Shown: piece by piece, positions 8,930-15,537 of the stretch
How the letters are laid out: every line of letters begins with the position of its first letter
Numbering within the stretch: the stretch's first letter is position 1
Assembly: GCA_900170005.1 (NCBI GenBank)
Contig: LT827128.1
Coordinates: 3,096,168 to 3,160,167, forward strand
DNA from: Gordonibacter massiliensis (ex Traore et al. 2017)
GTDB lineage: Bacteria > Actinomycetota > Coriobacteriia > Coriobacteriales > Eggerthellaceae
Length of the DNA stretch: 64,000 bases
Direction: 5' to 3'
Notes under the pieces: generated by a model
What the model was told of the DNA's origin: nothing
Seen by the model: the letters and a program-made list of their open reading frames with translations, nothing else
Databases searched by the model: none
Made by a program: the position numbers and the translations under genes

Positions 8930-9922
8930 ATGGTAAGCACCTTGCGCAAAGCGGCGGCGTTCGTCGTCACGGCGGTAGCGCTCGCGGCGCTGTTCTTCGT
9001 GGCGGTGAACACGGGCAGCTTGCAGGTGAGCCCCGAGCAGCTGTTCAACGGCTTGTTCGTGGCGTACGACGACACGGTTTCCACCATCTACGACCTGCGC
9101 TTCCCGCGTATCTTCATCGCCATGGTGGGCGGCGCGGCCACGGCCGTCTCGGGCGTGCTGCTGCAGGCCGCCATCCGCAACCCGCTGGCCGACCCGGGCA
9201 TCATCGGCATCAGTTCGGGCGCGTCGCTGGCCGCCGTGCTGGTGACGGCGTTCTTCCCGGCGCTGCTGTTCTTCACGCCCGCGTTCGCGTTCGCCGGCGG
9301 CATGGTGGCGTTTCTGCTCGTGTACAGCCTGTCGTGGCGCGGCGGGTTGTCGCCTTTGCGCGTCATCCTGGTGGGCGTCGCGGTCAGTGCCCTGTTCACC
9401 GGCATCATGTCGGCGTTCGGCTCCAGCAGCGGATCGACGTCCAGTAGCGTGGCCAGCCTCGTTGACGCCAACATCACGATGAAGACGTGGGACGATTTCC
9501 AGACGCTGCTCGCCTACGGCGCCATCGGCCTGGTTCTGGCGCTGTTCGTGACGAAACGCTGCGACCTGCTGGCGATGGAGGACAAGACGGCGCGCTCGCT
9601 CGGCATCGACGTGAACAAGAACCGCCTGCTCATCTCGGCCATCGCCGTGCTGCTGGCGTCCATCTCCACCGCCATCATCGGGCCTATCAGCTTCCTGGGC
9701 CTCGTCGTCCCGCACATCGCGCGCTTGCTGGTGGGCACGACGCACCGGACGCTCGTCCTGTACTCGGTGATCCTTGGCGCGTTCTGCCTGCTGCTGGCCG
9801 ACACCATCGGCCGCACCATCGCGGCGCCCTACGAGATCAGCGCGGCGGTCATCATGTCCATCGTGGGCGGTCCGGTGTTCATCCTGCAGTTGAGAAAGGC
9901 GCGGAGCAGCTATGGCGAATAA
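8930..9922 (+). CDS. FecCD-family ABC transporter permease (heme uptake)
   Basis: 330 residues with about nine to ten membrane spans, typical of the BtuC/FhuB/FecCD family. Family motifs include LRFPRIFIAMVGGAA, VSGVLLQAAIRNPLADPGIIG and the coupling segment near FLGLVVPHIARLLVG, which contacts the ATPase. The start lies 12 bp after the lipoprotein gene behind AAGGAAGG. The stop overlaps the ATPase gene by 11 bp. It forms the membrane channel of the heme importer, presumably as a homodimer. Confidence 0.92.
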   Translation: MVSTLRKAAAFVVTAVALAALFFVAVNTGSLQVSPEQLFNGLFVAYDDTVSTIYDLRFPRIFIAMVGGAATAVSGVLLQAAIRNPLADPGIIGISSGASLAAVLVTAFFPALLFFTPAFAFAGGMVAFLLVYSLSWRGGLSPLRVILVGVAVSALFTGIMSAFGSSSGSTSSSVASLVDANITMKTWDDFQTLLAYGAIGLVLALFVTKRCDLLAMEDKTARSLGIDVNKNRLLISAIAVLLASISTAIIGPISFLGLVVPHIARLLVGTTHRTLVLYSVILGAFCLLLADTIGRTIAAPYEISAAVIMSIVGGPVFILQLRKARSSYGE

Positions 9923-10688
9923 CGTGTTCACAATCTCCGGGCTGTCGTTCTCCTACGACCAGAACCGCATTTTCGAAGGCCTGGACCTCGCGTTGCGCGA
10001 AGGCTTGGTCACCACGCTCATCGGGGCGAACGGCTCGGGCAAGTCGACGCTGTTCAACCTCATGACCAAGAACCTGAAGCCCAGCGCGGGCAACGTGTTC
10101 CTGCGTGGGGGCGACGTGGGGCTTTTGCGCCTGCGCGACTTCGCGAAGCTGGTGGCCATCGTGCACCAGCGCAACACCGCGCCGGCCGATTTGTCCGTGG
10201 AGAAACTGGTGGGTTACGGCCGCTTCCCGTATCGCGCGCTCGGTCGGCGCGCGGATGCCGAAGAGGACGAGCGCATGGTGCAGTGGGCCTTGGAGACCAC
10301 GGGGCTGGCGGAGTTCGCGAAGCAGTCGGTGTCGTCGCTGTCGGGCGGCCAGGCGCAGCGCGTGTGGATAGCCATGGCGCTGGCGCAGGGATCGAAGGTG
10401 CTGCTGCTGGACGAGCCCACCACCTTCCTTGACGTGCGCTACCAGCTGGACATCCTGCGGCTGGTCCGGCGCTTGAACGAGGAGTTCGGCATGACGGTGG
10501 TCATGGTGCTGCACGACGTGAACCAGGCGCTCCATTACAGCGACGAGGTGGTCGCGTTGGCAAGCGGCCGCATCGTCGCGCAGGGCGCGCCTGAGGACAT
10601 CGTCACGTCGGAGCTGCTGGAGCAGGTGTACGACGTGTCCCTGCGCGTGGTGAGCGTCGACGGCAAGCCCTTCGTCCTCGAGGTGTGA
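9912..10688 (+). CDS. ABC transporter ATP-binding protein (heme uptake)
   Basis: 258 residues of the FepC/BtuD type. Walker A GANGSGKST, signature LSGGQAQR, Walker B KVLLLDEPT and switch HDVNQA are all intact, so the protein should hydrolyse ATP. It overlaps the permease gene by 11 bp, indicating translational coupling, and is the last gene of the five-gene heme operon. A weak hairpin (10757-10777) follows. Confidence 0.93.
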   Translation: MANNVFTISGLSFSYDQNRIFEGLDLALREGLVTTLIGANGSGKSTLFNLMTKNLKPSAGNVFLRGGDVGLLRLRDFAKLVAIVHQRNTAPADLSVEKLVGYGRFPYRALGRRADAEEDERMVQWALETTGLAEFAKQSVSSLSGGQAQRVWIAMALAQGSKVLLLDEPTTFLDVRYQLDILRLVRRLNEEFGMTVVMVLHDVNQALHYSDEVVALASGRIVAQGAPEDIVTSELLEQVYDVSLRVVSVDGKPFVLEV

Positions 10689-10756
10689 GCGCTGGCGCGA
10701 GCGTCGTTCGCAGTGCGGGGGCGCCCGGCTCGCCTGGCTCGCAACGCACGTTGCAT

Positions 10757-10777
10757 AAAACGGCTTTTGCCGGGTTT
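10757..10777 (+). terminator. Possible weak terminator after heme operon
   Basis: AAAACGGC, a TTTT loop, then GCCGGGTTT gives a short stem with one bulge and ends in three T. It is the best hairpin after the ATPase gene, but weak. Confidence 0.35.
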
Positions 10778-10831
10778 ACGCCGTCCGGGCCCGCCACCCG
10801 GGCGGGACGGTTGCATTCGCTGTGAAAACGC

Positions 10832-10857
10832 CGCTTACGGCGGTCTTTCCGTAAGCG
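10832..10857. repeat. 9-bp perfect hairpin upstream of lysC
   Basis: CGCTTACGG (10832-10840) and CCGTAAGCG (10849-10857) are exact reverse complements around an 8-nt loop. The hairpin lies about 20 bp upstream of a TATAGT -10-like hexamer (10876-10881) for lysC, so it could be an operator or an upstream terminator. There is no T-run after it. Confidence 0.45.
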
Positions 10858-10920
10858 TGCGGCGGGGTTGTTTGCTATAGTGGAAAACCGTTGGGGTTCA
10901 CCACGATAAGAAAGACCGCC

Positions 10921-12201
10921 ATGTCGCTAATCGTATGCAAATTCGGAGGCACGTCCGTCGCCTCGCCCGAGCGCATTCAGATGGTAGCCAAGAAGCTCAT
11001 TGCGAAGCGCCAGGCCGGCCATGACGTCGTAGCCGTCGTGTCCGCCATGGGCAAGACGACCGACGAGCTCGTGGGGCTGGCCCGCGCGCTCAACGACAAT
11101 CCGCCCGCGCGCGAGATGGACCGGCTGCTGTCCACCGGCGAGCAGGTGTCCATGACGCTTCTGGCCATGGCCATCGAGGCGCGCGGCTACAAGGCCATGA
11201 GCTTCACGGGCCGCCAAGCCGGCATCGAGACGGACGGCATGCACGCGAAGGCGAAGATCGTGAAGGTGCACAACGAGCGCATCATGGAGGCCGTCGCCGC
11301 CGGGGCCATCCCCGTGGTCGCGGGATTCCAGGGCATCGACGCGAACGGCGACATCACCACGCTGGGGCGCGGAGGCTCCGACACCACGGCCGTGGCCGTG
11401 GCCTGGGGCATCAACGCGGATGTGTGCGAGATCTACTCCGACGTGGACGGCGTGTACACCGCCGACCCGCGCGTGTGCCCGCGTGCGAAGAAGCTCGACG
11501 AGATCTCCTACGACGACATGCTCGAGCTCGCGGGCTCGGGCGCGGGCGTGCTGCAGATGCGCGCCGTGGAGTTCGCGCGCAAATACGACGTGGTCATCCA
11601 TTCCCGCTCGGCGTTCTCCGAGGCCGAGGGCACCTACATCAAGGAGGAAACCGACATGATGGAAGAAGCCGTCATCACCGGCATCGCTCACGACACGTCA
11701 GAGGTGAAGGTGACCATCCGCGGCGTGCCCGACATGACGGGCGTGGCGGCGAAGGTGTTCAGCGCGCTGGCGGGCAACAACGTGCGCGTGGATATGATCA
11801 TCCAGAACATCTCCGAAGACGGCTTCACGGACATCAGCTTCACGTGCGCCGGCGCCGACCTGGCTCTCGCGCGCGAGACCATCGAGCGCATCCTGCCCGA
11901 GATCAGCGCCCGCGAGTTCGACGTCGACGCCGATATCGCCAAGGTGAGCCTGGTGGGCACCGGCATGAAGTCGTCGCCCGGCGTGGCCGCGCGCGCGTTC
12001 ACCACGCTCGGCGAGAACCAGATCAACATCCTGGCCATCTCCACGTCGCCCATCCGCCTGTCCGTGGTGGTGGACGGCTCGCAAGCCGCCGAGGCCGTGC
12101 GCTGCCTGCATCATGCGTTCGACCTGGACAGCGACAGCGTGTTCGAGGAAACGCAGCTCTCCGCTGAGGAGATCGCCGCGAAGATGAACAAGGGTCGATG
12201 A
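10921..12201 (+). CDS. lysC: Aspartate kinase
   Basis: 426 residues. Phosphorylates aspartate, the first step toward lysine/diaminopimelate, threonine and methionine. The kinase domain opens with the family signature KFGGTSVASPERI and carries GRGGSDTTAVAVAWG and the YSDVDGVYTADPR segment. The C-terminal 160 residues are two ACT domains that sense end products. The start is the ATG at 10921; an earlier in-frame TTG adds ten residues before the conserved VCKFGGTS and is less likely. Inside the gene a strong AAGGAGG lies 8 bp before ATG 11656, so a separate regulatory beta subunit is probably made, as in Bacillus and Corynebacterium. A perfect 12-bp hairpin follows the stop. Confidence 0.95.
   Translation: MSLIVCKFGGTSVASPERIQMVAKKLIAKRQAGHDVVAVVSAMGKTTDELVGLARALNDNPPAREMDRLLSTGEQVSMTLLAMAIEARGYKAMSFTGRQAGIETDGMHAKAKIVKVHNERIMEAVAAGAIPVVAGFQGIDANGDITTLGRGGSDTTAVAVAWGINADVCEIYSDVDGVYTADPRVCPRAKKLDEISYDDMLELAGSGAGVLQMRAVEFARKYDVVIHSRSAFSEAEGTYIKEETDMMEEAVITGIAHDTSEVKVTIRGVPDMTGVAAKVFSALAGNNVRVDMIIQNISEDGFTDISFTCAGADLALARETIERILPEISAREFDVDADIAKVSLVGTGMKSSPGVAARAFTTLGENQINILAISTSPIRLSVVVDGSQAAEAVRCLHHAFDLDSDSVFEETQLSAEEIAAKMNKGR
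11656..12201 (+). CDS. Probable internal translation product: aspartate kinase beta subunit
   Basis: In-frame internal start at Met246 of lysC, preceded by a perfect AAGGAGG (11641-11647) with an 8-nt spacer. The product would be about 181 residues and consist of the two ACT domains. This matches the alpha2-beta2 aspartokinases of Corynebacterium and Bacillus, where the beta subunit starts near residue 250 of alpha. The site is seen directly; that it is used is inferred from that precedent. Confidence 0.55.
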   Translation: MMEEAVITGIAHDTSEVKVTIRGVPDMTGVAAKVFSALAGNNVRVDMIIQNISEDGFTDISFTCAGADLALARETIERILPEISAREFDVDADIAKVSLVGTGMKSSPGVAARAFTTLGENQINILAISTSPIRLSVVVDGSQAAEAVRCLHHAFDLDSDSVFEETQLSAEEIAAKMNKGR

Positions 12202-12202
12202 G

Positions 12203-12230
12203 GTTCCGCCGTTCTGTCGAACGGCGGAAC
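12203..12230 (+). terminator. Hairpin after lysC
   Basis: GTTCCGCCGTTC (12203-12214) and GAACGGCGGAAC (12219-12230) form a perfect 12-bp stem with a TGTC loop, starting 2 bp after the lysC stop. There is no T-run, so it is either a factor-assisted terminator or a 3' end stabiliser. Confidence 0.6.
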
Positions 12231-12389
12231 GGCTCGATGCTGCGAGGGGCCGGTGCACGCCGCCTTCGCGCGATCCCGCAGGCTCGCGTACCCGTTGTAC
12301 GCTTCGCCTCCGCGATCCCACGAATCCGACGCACCCCGGCCCCTCTCGCTGACTGACTACGCCAATCTGGGGAAAGGGAAAGTTCGGAT

Positions 12390-12417
12390 GCATGCATATC
12401 GGGGCCGATATGCATGC
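12390..12417. promoter_or_regulatory. 13-bp inverted repeat upstream of small toxin-like gene
   Basis: GCATGCATATCGG (12390-12402) and CCGATATGCATGC (12405-12417) are exact reverse complements around two bases. A TAGAAT -10-like hexamer begins immediately after (12418-12423), so the palindrome covers where a -35 would be. It could be an operator controlling the small gene at 12495. Confidence 0.5.
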
Positions 12418-12494
12418 TAGAATGTTAATGGGCCAACGGATGTAAGTCCTGAGCGTCGGGCGGCACCTGCTTCTTGAGGAGGGAGGTGATTCGC

Positions 12495-12629
12495 ATGGAT
12501 GCTATCGTGTTGCTCCTCAAGCTCGCAGCTTCGGCTGTTAGGCTGGCGGCTGCGGTCGTCGGTCTGCTTCGGGAGGCGGTGGCGTTCGCCAAGGCGCTAT
12601 GGGCGCACCAAAATAAGGATGACCGCTAG
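12495..12629 (+). CDS. Small hydrophobic protein, candidate type I toxin
   Basis: 44 residues: MDAIVLLLKLAASAVRLAAA, then a further hydrophobic/amphipathic stretch and a charged tail ending HQNKDDR. The start follows an extended Shine-Dalgarno GGAGGGAGGTGA. One amphipathic membrane helix plus a charged tail is the pattern of Fst/Ldr/TxpA-type peptides. The stop codon lies inside a perfect 11-bp hairpin. A TTGCAA-18-TATAAT promoter on the opposite strand (12702-12731) points back toward the gene's 3' end, as needed for an antisense antitoxin RNA. I do not recognise a specific family; the toxin call rests on architecture. Confidence 0.55.
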   Translation: MDAIVLLLKLAASAVRLAAAVVGLLREAVAFAKALWAHQNKDDR

Positions 12630-12695
12630 CAGGAACTAGCGGTCATGCAAACCTTTACGGTGCCGCCTGCGTATCACCTCAGGCAATCCGTTGGC
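12610..12695 (-). ncRNA. Candidate antisense antitoxin RNA
   Basis: Predicted from a minus-strand promoter (TTGCAA-18-TATAAT, 12731-12702) that would start near 12695. Transcription would run through the hairpin at 12619-12646, followed on that strand by CCTTATTTT. The RNA of about 80 nt would pair with the last codons and 3' end of the small hydrophobic gene. Boundaries are approximate. Confidence 0.4.
12619..12646. terminator. Bidirectional hairpin at toxin 3' end
   Basis: ATGACCGCTAG (12619-12629) and CTAGCGGTCAT (12636-12646) are exact reverse complements with a 6-nt loop. The T-rich side (CCTTATTTT) is on the minus strand, so termination is likelier for the antisense transcript. The toxin stop codon lies in the left arm. 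Confidence 0.6.
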
Positions 12696-12701
12696 TCTTG
12701 T

Positions 12702-12731
12702 ATTATATACTAGCAACGATTGACTTTGCAA
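12702..12731 (-). promoter_or_regulatory. Minus-strand promoter facing the small toxin-like gene
   Basis: On the minus strand TTGCAA (12731-12726) and TATAAT (12707-12702) are 18 bp apart. The -10 is a perfect consensus. No gene is encoded downstream on this strand, so the promoter most likely makes an untranslated RNA. Confidence 0.55.
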
Positions 12732-12785
12732 ATGGGCGCGCGAGAGGCGCAGAGGTTTCAAGGGGCCGAGGGCAAAAAGGAGCGC

Positions 12786-13838
12786 ATGATGGCTTGGACG
12801 AAGGAGATGCCGGCGAATCCGGTGGTGGCGATCGCGGGGGCGACCGGCGCGGTGGGCAGCGAGTTTCTGCAGGTGCTGCACGACCTCGATTTCCCGGCGA
12901 GCGAGGTGCGGGCGCTAGCGTCGGCGCGTTCGGCGGGCAAGAAGCTGCCGTTCGCGGGCTGCGGACAGGTGCCGGCCGGCGAGCTCAAGGTGCAGGAGAT
13001 GACGCGTGAGTCGTTCGAGGGCGTTGACATCGCACTGTTCAGCTGCGGCGCCGGCGTGTCGAAGGAGCTGCGCGAGGCCGTCACGGCGGCCGGCGCGGTG
13101 ATGATCGACAACTCGAGCGCGTTCCGCATGGACGAGGACGTGCCGCTCGTGGTGCCCGAGGTGAATCCGGGCGACGTGGCCTGGCACAGCGGCGTGATCG
13201 CGAACCCGAACTGCTCCACCATCCAGATGGTGGTGGCGTTGAAGCCGCTCTACGACCTGTCGCCCATCACGCGCGTGGTGGTGTCCACCTACCAGGCCGC
13301 CAGCGGCGGCGGCGCCCCGGCCATGGCCGAGCTGTACGACCAGACGAAGGCGTTCTTGGACGGCACGCCCGAGGACGAGCTGGCCGTGGAGGTGTTCCAG
13401 CACCGCATCGCGTTCAACTGCATCCCGCATATCGACAAGTTCCTCGACGACGATTCCACGAAGGAAGAGTGGAAGATGGTCGTTGAGACGAAGAAGATTA
13501 TGGGCGACCAGAACATCAAGGTGGCCGCCACCTGCGTGCGCGTGCCGGTGCTGCGCTGCCACGCGGAGTCGGTGAACGTGGAGTTCGCCGGCGACGTGAG
13601 CGTGGAGGCCGCGCGTGCCGCGCTGGCCGCGACTGACGGCATCACGGTCATGGACGACTGCGCGAACAACGTGTACCCCATGCCGGGCCTGCTGGCGGGC
13701 ACGAACGACACCTACGTCGGCCGCCTGCGCAAGGACGACACGGTGGATCACGGCCTGGCCCTCTGGGTGGTGGCCGACCAGATCCGCAAGGGCGCCGCGC
13801 TCAACGCCGTGCAGATTGCCCAGTTGCTGCTGCCGTAA
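12786..13838 (+). CDS. asd: Aspartate-semialdehyde dehydrogenase
   Basis: About 350 residues. Reduces aspartyl phosphate, the product of LysC, to the semialdehyde with NADPH. The Rossmann motif GATGAVGSEF is near the N-terminus, the catalytic cysteine is in ANPNCSTIQM, and AASGGGAPAM follows. The frame is open further upstream, but ATG 12786 is preceded by AAAAAGGAG; ATG 12789 directly after it is equally possible. In related genomes lysC and asd are commonly adjacent; here 584 bp carrying the candidate toxin module separate them. A classical terminator follows at 13910. Confidence 0.95.
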   Translation: MMAWTKEMPANPVVAIAGATGAVGSEFLQVLHDLDFPASEVRALASARSAGKKLPFAGCGQVPAGELKVQEMTRESFEGVDIALFSCGAGVSKELREAVTAAGAVMIDNSSAFRMDEDVPLVVPEVNPGDVAWHSGVIANPNCSTIQMVVALKPLYDLSPITRVVVSTYQAASGGGAPAMAELYDQTKAFLDGTPEDELAVEVFQHRIAFNCIPHIDKFLDDDSTKEEWKMVVETKKIMGDQNIKVAATCVRVPVLRCHAESVNVEFAGDVSVEAARAALAATDGITVMDDCANNVYPMPGLLAGTNDTYVGRLRKDDTVDHGLALWVVADQIRKGAALNAVQIAQLLLP

Positions 13839-14148
13839 TCGACGCCGAGGTCAACCGGACGCGCGGCCCGCAGCGCGGCCGGCGCTTTCCGCACGCGCAT
13901 GATGCAGAGAAAAGAGGCCGCTCCCGCGCGGCCTCTTTTCGTCCGAGCCCGTTTGGCTACGCCGGGTGTCAGGGGCGGCTCGGCGCGACAGAGGGCCGCG
14001 ACCTTCAACTTGCTTTCGAACGAGGGCCGGTCTTTCCGCCGAACCGGGTTTTCGCGTGCGCGACGGCCAAGGTTACGGTACCATTACAGTTGTCTATAGC
14101 GCTTGATTGTGTTCCCAAGCTGCCATGCGTAGAGTCGAGGACGAAAAC
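13839..14148. other. Intergenic region after asd
   Basis: 310 bp holding the asd terminator (13910-13939) and the leader of the solute-binding protein gene. A TATAGC hexamer at about 14095 could be a -10, but no good -35 is seen. Nothing else is recognised. Confidence 0.5.
13910..13939 (+). terminator. Rho-independent terminator of asd
   Basis: AAAAGAGGCCGC, a 6-nt loop, then GCGGCCTCTTTT: a perfect 12-bp stem ending in four T, with A-runs on the other side. It could work in both directions. Confidence 0.85.
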
Positions 14149-15537
14149 ATGCCAGAAACGCGGCGCACCGGAGAAGGGGCTTTCGCTTCGAGCGAGGCCT
14201 CTTTCCGCATGGAAACCGCGCGGGACGGCTGTCGTCGCGGCGCTCCTTTCACGCGCCGCCGGTTCATAGCCGCCTCGGCGCTCGGCCTGGCAGGCGCATG
14301 TGCGTCCTTCCTTCTGCCCGGCTGCTCCACCAGCAAGAACGTCGTGGTGGAAGAGGCCGAAAGCACGCCCATCGACACGAAGCTCACGTTTTTCGGGTTC
14401 AAGTACGAGTCCATCAACGTCGCGGTCATCGAGGACATCCTGCGCGCATACATGGACGCGCACCCGAACGTCAGCGTTTCCTACGAGGGCATCAAAAGCC
14501 GGCCGTATTACGAAGCGCTTAAGAAGCGCCTGGCTTCGGGCAACGGGGACGACGTCTTCATGGTCGACCACGATACGGAGCTGCTGTTCGAAGAGCGGGG
14601 CTATCTGGCGGATCTGTCCGACGTGCGAACCATCCCCCTGTTCAGTTCGCTTGCCTTGAGCCAGATGAAGGCCGAATCGAGCATCCTGTACGTGCCCACG
14701 TCGATCTCGGCGTTCGGGCTGTACTGCAACACCGACCTGCTGGCCTCGCACGACGTGGCCGTGCCGCGCACGATAGGCGCGTTCGAGAGCGCCTGCGAGA
14801 CGTTTCTCGCCGCAGGCCTCACGCCGGTTGTCGCGAACAACGACATCTCGCTCAAAACGCTCGCCATCGCCCGCGGCATGGCCGAGGTCTACGCCGCCTC
14901 CGATGCCGAAAGGCGCATTGAGGCGCTGAGCGACGACCCCGACGCGCTGTCCGCGCAGCTGCGCCCTGGGCTCGACTTGGTGGAGCGCTTCGTCGAGCGG
15001 GGATACGTCGACGCCGCCCTTGCGTTGACGACGGAGAAGACGGCCGACGACCTCGAACAGTTCGCCACGGGGCGGTACCCCTTCATGCTCACGGGCGCCT
15101 GGGCGTCGGTGCGCGTGCACGACATGGCGCCGGACCTCGCGTACGAAGTGCATCCCTATCCGGTGCTCGACGGCGATCCCGTGCTCGTGGTGAACGTCGA
15201 CACGCGGGTGGGCGTGAACGCGAACAGCGCCCACGTCGACGCGGCCAAAGACTTCGCGGCTTTCTTCACCGAGCCGTCCGCCATCGAGCGCTTCGCGAAC
15301 AGCCAATGCTCGTTCAGCCCGCTCGAAGGCAACGCCGCTCCCGACGACGAAGCGCTCAAGCCGTTGGCCGGGGCGTTCTCCTCGAGCGTCGTCATCGGGT
15401 CGGACGACAACGTGCATCTTCCGGTATGGGGCGCCGCCCGCCAGGGCGTCGTGTCCCTGCTCGAAGGGTCTTCCGCCGCCGTCGTGCAAGACCAGATGCG
15501 CGCCCTGCTGGCCGAAGGGGCGGGCGAAGCTCGATGA
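14149..15537 (+). CDS. Tat-exported extracellular solute-binding lipoprotein (family 1)
   Basis: 462 residues. The N-terminus has a long basic region, twin arginines in FTRRRFIAAS, a hydrophobic core and lipobox LLPGC, so it is a Tat-dependent lipoprotein. The mature part has the layout of family 1 (sugar-type) binding proteins: TKLTFFGFKYESIN at the start, a middle FMVDHDTELLFEERGYLADLS, and TGAWASVR late in the chain. ATG 14149 is preceded by a GAGG; ATG 14125 is an alternative. No permease or ATPase is encoded nearby. Its stop overlaps the start of the c-di-GMP phosphodiesterase (ATGA), so the two proteins are made together and it may act as a ligand-sensing partner rather than a transporter part. 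Confidence 0.85.
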   Translation: MPETRRTGEGAFASSEASFRMETARDGCRRGAPFTRRRFIAASALGLAGACASFLLPGCSTSKNVVVEEAESTPIDTKLTFFGFKYESINVAVIEDILRAYMDAHPNVSVSYEGIKSRPYYEALKKRLASGNGDDVFMVDHDTELLFEERGYLADLSDVRTIPLFSSLALSQMKAESSILYVPTSISAFGLYCNTDLLASHDVAVPRTIGAFESACETFLAAGLTPVVANNDISLKTLAIARGMAEVYAASDAERRIEALSDDPDALSAQLRPGLDLVERFVERGYVDAALALTTEKTADDLEQFATGRYPFMLTGAWASVRVHDMAPDLAYEVHPYPVLDGDPVLVVNVDTRVGVNANSAHVDAAKDFAAFFTEPSAIERFANSQCSFSPLEGNAAPDDEALKPLAGAFSSSVVIGSDDNVHLPVWGAARQGVVSLLEGSSAAVVQDQMRALLAEGAGEAR

